A DNA stretch of 64,000 nt, from the NCBI RefSeq assembly GCF_000473325.1, contig NZ_KI421513.1:1373217-1437216 (forward strand), written 5' to 3'. The notes under the pieces are model-generated. The model was not told where the DNA came from and ran no database searches. It worked only from the letters and a program-made list of their open reading frames with translations. The DNA comes from Leisingera caerulea DSM 24564 (GTDB lineage: Bacteria > Pseudomonadota > Alphaproteobacteria > Rhodobacterales > Rhodobacteraceae). Position 1 is the first letter of the stretch. Each line of letters begins with the position of its first letter. Made by a program: the position numbers and the translations under genes. Of the stretch, positions 62,276 to 64,000 are shown piece after piece.

Positions 62276-64000
62276 ATGGACCGCGCCCAGATCGTGCATC
62301 AGAATTTCCTCGACCGGGTTCAGGCTAGGACCCTGCCTGCAGGCGCCGCGCCCGCTGGGCCGCTTGCCGCGGAGGCGGCGGTTGGCACGTTCCGCGCGCA
62401 GGTCCTGAGCCGGGCGCTGGACCTGACCAGCCGGGCAATGCAAAAGGCGGGAGAGGGGTTTTACACCATCGGCTCCTCCGGGCATGAGGGGATGGCGGCG
62501 GTGGCGCGGGCGCTGCGCCCGACCGATATGGCGTTCCTCCATTACCGCGATGCGGCGTTTCAGATCGCCCGTGCGGACCAGGTGCCGGGTCAAAGGATCG
62601 CCTGGGACATGCTGCTGTCCTTTGCCTGCTCCAGCGAGGATCCGACCTCCGGCGGGCGGCACAAGGTGCTGGGCTCCAAGGCGCTGATGATCCCGCCCCA
62701 GACCTCGACCATCGCCTCGCATCTGCCCAAGGCGGTGGGCGCGGCCTATTCCATCGGCGCAGCCAAGCGGCACCAGCCGGAGCATCAGCTGCTCCCGGAG
62801 GATGCGATTGTCATGTGCTCCTTCGGGGATGCGTCGGCCAATCACTCGACTGCGCAGGGGGCGATCAACACGGCAGGCTGGACCTCGGTGCAGTCGACGC
62901 CGCTGCCGTTGCTGTTCGTCTGCGAGGACAACGGCATCGGGATTTCGACCAAGACGCCGAAAGGCTGGATCGAGGCCTCGATGGCGGGGCGGCCCGGCAT
63001 CCGGTACTTCAAGGCGAACGGGCTGGATATTTACAACGCCTTTGCGGTGGCGCAGGAGGCGGCGGAGTATGTGCGGACCCGCAAGAAGCCGGCCTTTCTG
63101 CATTTACGCACCGTGCGGCTGTACGGCCATGCCGGGGCGGATGTGCCGACCACTTACATGGCGAAGGCAGAGGTGGAGGCGGATGAGGCCAACGATCCGC
63201 TGCTGCACTCAGTGCGGCTGCTGGATGAGGCTGGCGCGCTGAAGCCAGCCGAGGCGCTGAAAATCTACCAGGAGACCTGCGCGCGGGTGGAGCGGATCCG
63301 GGCTGAGGCGGTGACGCGGCCGCATTTGAAGACGGCTGACGATGTCGTGGCCAGCCTGATCCCGCCCAAGCGGGAGTGTGCGCCGACCAATGGGCCCAGT
63401 GCTGAGGCGCGCGCCGCAGCCTTTGGCAGCGACATGCGGGCAATGGAGGAGCCGCAGCCGATGTCGCGCCTCATCAACTGGGCGCTGACCGATCTGATGC
63501 TGGAGCACGGTGAAATCGTCATGATGGGCGAGGACGTAGGCCGCAAGGGCGGGGTTTATGGCGTCAGCCAGAAGCTGCAGCAGCGGTTCGGGCCGGACCG
63601 GGTGATTGATACGTTGCTGGATGAGCAGTCGATCCTGGGGCTGGCAATTGGCATGGGGCACAACGGGTTTCTGCCGATCCCGGAGATCCAGTTCCTCGCC
63701 TATCTTCATAACGCAGAGGATCAGCTGCGCGGCGAGGCGGCGACTTTGCCGTTTTTCTCCAACGGGCAATTCTCCAACCCGATGGTGCTGCGGATTGCCG
63801 GACTGGGGTACCAGAAGGGGTTTGGCGGTCATTTCCACAACGATAACTCACTGGCGGTGCTGCGGGATATTCCGGGTCTGGTGATTGCCTGCCCGTCGGA
63901 CGGGGCCGAGGCTGCGATGATGATGCGCGAAGCGGTGCGGCTGGCGCGCGAGGAGCAGCGGGTGGTGGTCTTTGTCGAGCCCATCGCGCTCTACCCCATG
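62276..64000 (+). CDS. Fused alpha/beta E1 2-oxoacid dehydrogenase, 5' part
   Basis: The gene runs off the right edge; 575 residues are visible. Residues about 1-340 match the E1 alpha subunit of branched-chain 2-oxoacid dehydrogenases: EGFYTIGSSGHEGMAAVARA, and the thiamine diphosphate motif CSFGDASANHSTAQGAINTA at about 181-200. From about residue 395 the E1 beta subunit begins (MSRLINWALTDLMLEHGEIV, MGEDVGRKGGVYGVS, LDEQSILGLAIGMG). In most bacteria alpha and beta are separate genes, so this is a fused form. Substrate specificity (branched-chain or other 2-oxoacids) is not decided by what is visible. Confidence 0.9.
   Translation, partial: MDRAQIVHQNFLDRVQARTLPAGAAPAGPLAAEAAVGTFRAQVLSRALDLTSRAMQKAGEGFYTIGSSGHEGMAAVARALRPTDMAFLHYRDAAFQIARADQVPGQRIAWDMLLSFACSSEDPTSGGRHKVLGSKALMIPPQTSTIASHLPKAVGAAYSIGAAKRHQPEHQLLPEDAIVMCSFGDASANHSTAQGAINTAGWTSVQSTPLPLLFVCEDNGIGISTKTPKGWIEASMAGRPGIRYFKANGLDIYNAFAVAQEAAEYVRTRKKPAFLHLRTVRLYGHAGADVPTTYMAKAEVEADEANDPLLHSVRLLDEAGALKPAEALKIYQETCARVERIRAEAVTRPHLKTADDVVASLIPPKRECAPTNGPSAEARAAAFGSDMRAMEEPQPMSRLINWALTDLMLEHGEIVMMGEDVGRKGGVYGVSQKLQQRFGPDRVIDTLLDEQSILGLAIGMGHNGFLPIPEIQFLAYLHNAEDQLRGEAATLPFFSNGQFSNPMVLRIAGLGYQKGFGGHFHNDNSLAVLRDIPGLVIACPSDGAEAAMMMREAVRLAREEQRVVVFVEPIALYPM

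Overview
This window looks like a chromosomal segment of a marine alphaproteobacterium of the Roseobacter group (Rhodobacterales; Leisingera/Phaeobacter/Ruegeria-like). That placement is an inference. It rests on high GC, dense gene packing with ATGA/TGATG overlaps, the rimP-nusA-ylxR-infB and rnd-kdsD-lptC-lptA-lptB-hpf-ptsN orders, a pair of genes resembling the head-spike genes of the Rhodobacter gene transfer agent (GTA), and an exosortase E/VPEID-CTERM pair. No insertion sequence, prophage core, CRISPR array or rRNA was seen. Two tRNA genes are present: Leu-CAG and Thr-CGT.

Layout. 0-4.4 kb: end of a nitrilase-family hydrolase, a MarR regulator, ubiG, a proline iminopeptidase, a short solute-binding-like protein and an NTF2-like protein. 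4.5-10 kb: the rimP-nusA-ylxR-infB operon, with hairpins in its leader and a clear terminator. 10.6-16 kb: mutT-argJ-ppiC divergent from secA. 16-19.6 kb: an exported hypothetical protein, a phosphate-binding-protein/OmpA fusion, and radC. 19.8-24.5 kb: dnaK-dnaJ behind a heat-shock (RpoH-type) promoter, alkB, and an SH3 protein with an orphan ABC-2 permease. 25.4-34.5 kb: surface-sugar genes cysQ-kdsB, galU-galE, two paralogous glycosyltransferases, a GT14-type glycosyltransferase and a NodH-like sulfotransferase. 34.8-39.7 kb (minus strand): rnd-kdsD-lptCAB, then hpf-ptsN, with no rpoN in its usual place. 40.4-43.7 kb: a UDP-glucuronate 4-epimerase and the putative GTA head-spike pair.

The most interesting part is 44.1-62.1 kb. 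A fused exosortase E/CPBP protease (xrtE) shares a block with a ClpP-like periplasmic protein, a PPP-type phosphatase and an 81-residue Gly/Asn-rich protein that ends in a VPEID-CTERM sorting signal. A Wzx/Wzy-type exopolysaccharide locus follows: polymerase-like protein, flippase, GT4, sulfotransferase, GT2, initiating sugar transferase, Wzc-like tyrosine kinase, a YjbE/GfcA-like protein, YjbH, YjbF and Wza. The probable product is a secreted, possibly sulfated, polysaccharide, with a sorted small surface protein made alongside it. CtrA-like boxes (TTAA-N7-CTAA) precede two genes of the exosortase block. The window ends inside a fused alpha/beta E1 2-oxoacid dehydrogenase gene.

How the parts connect: precursor supply (galU, galE, UDP-GlcA epimerase, kdsD, kdsB), lipopolysaccharide transport (lptABC), glycan assembly and export (wzx, wzy, wzc, wza, yjb) and glycan sulfation all lie within about 37 kb. 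The window is therefore largely an envelope-glycan region flanked by housekeeping genes.
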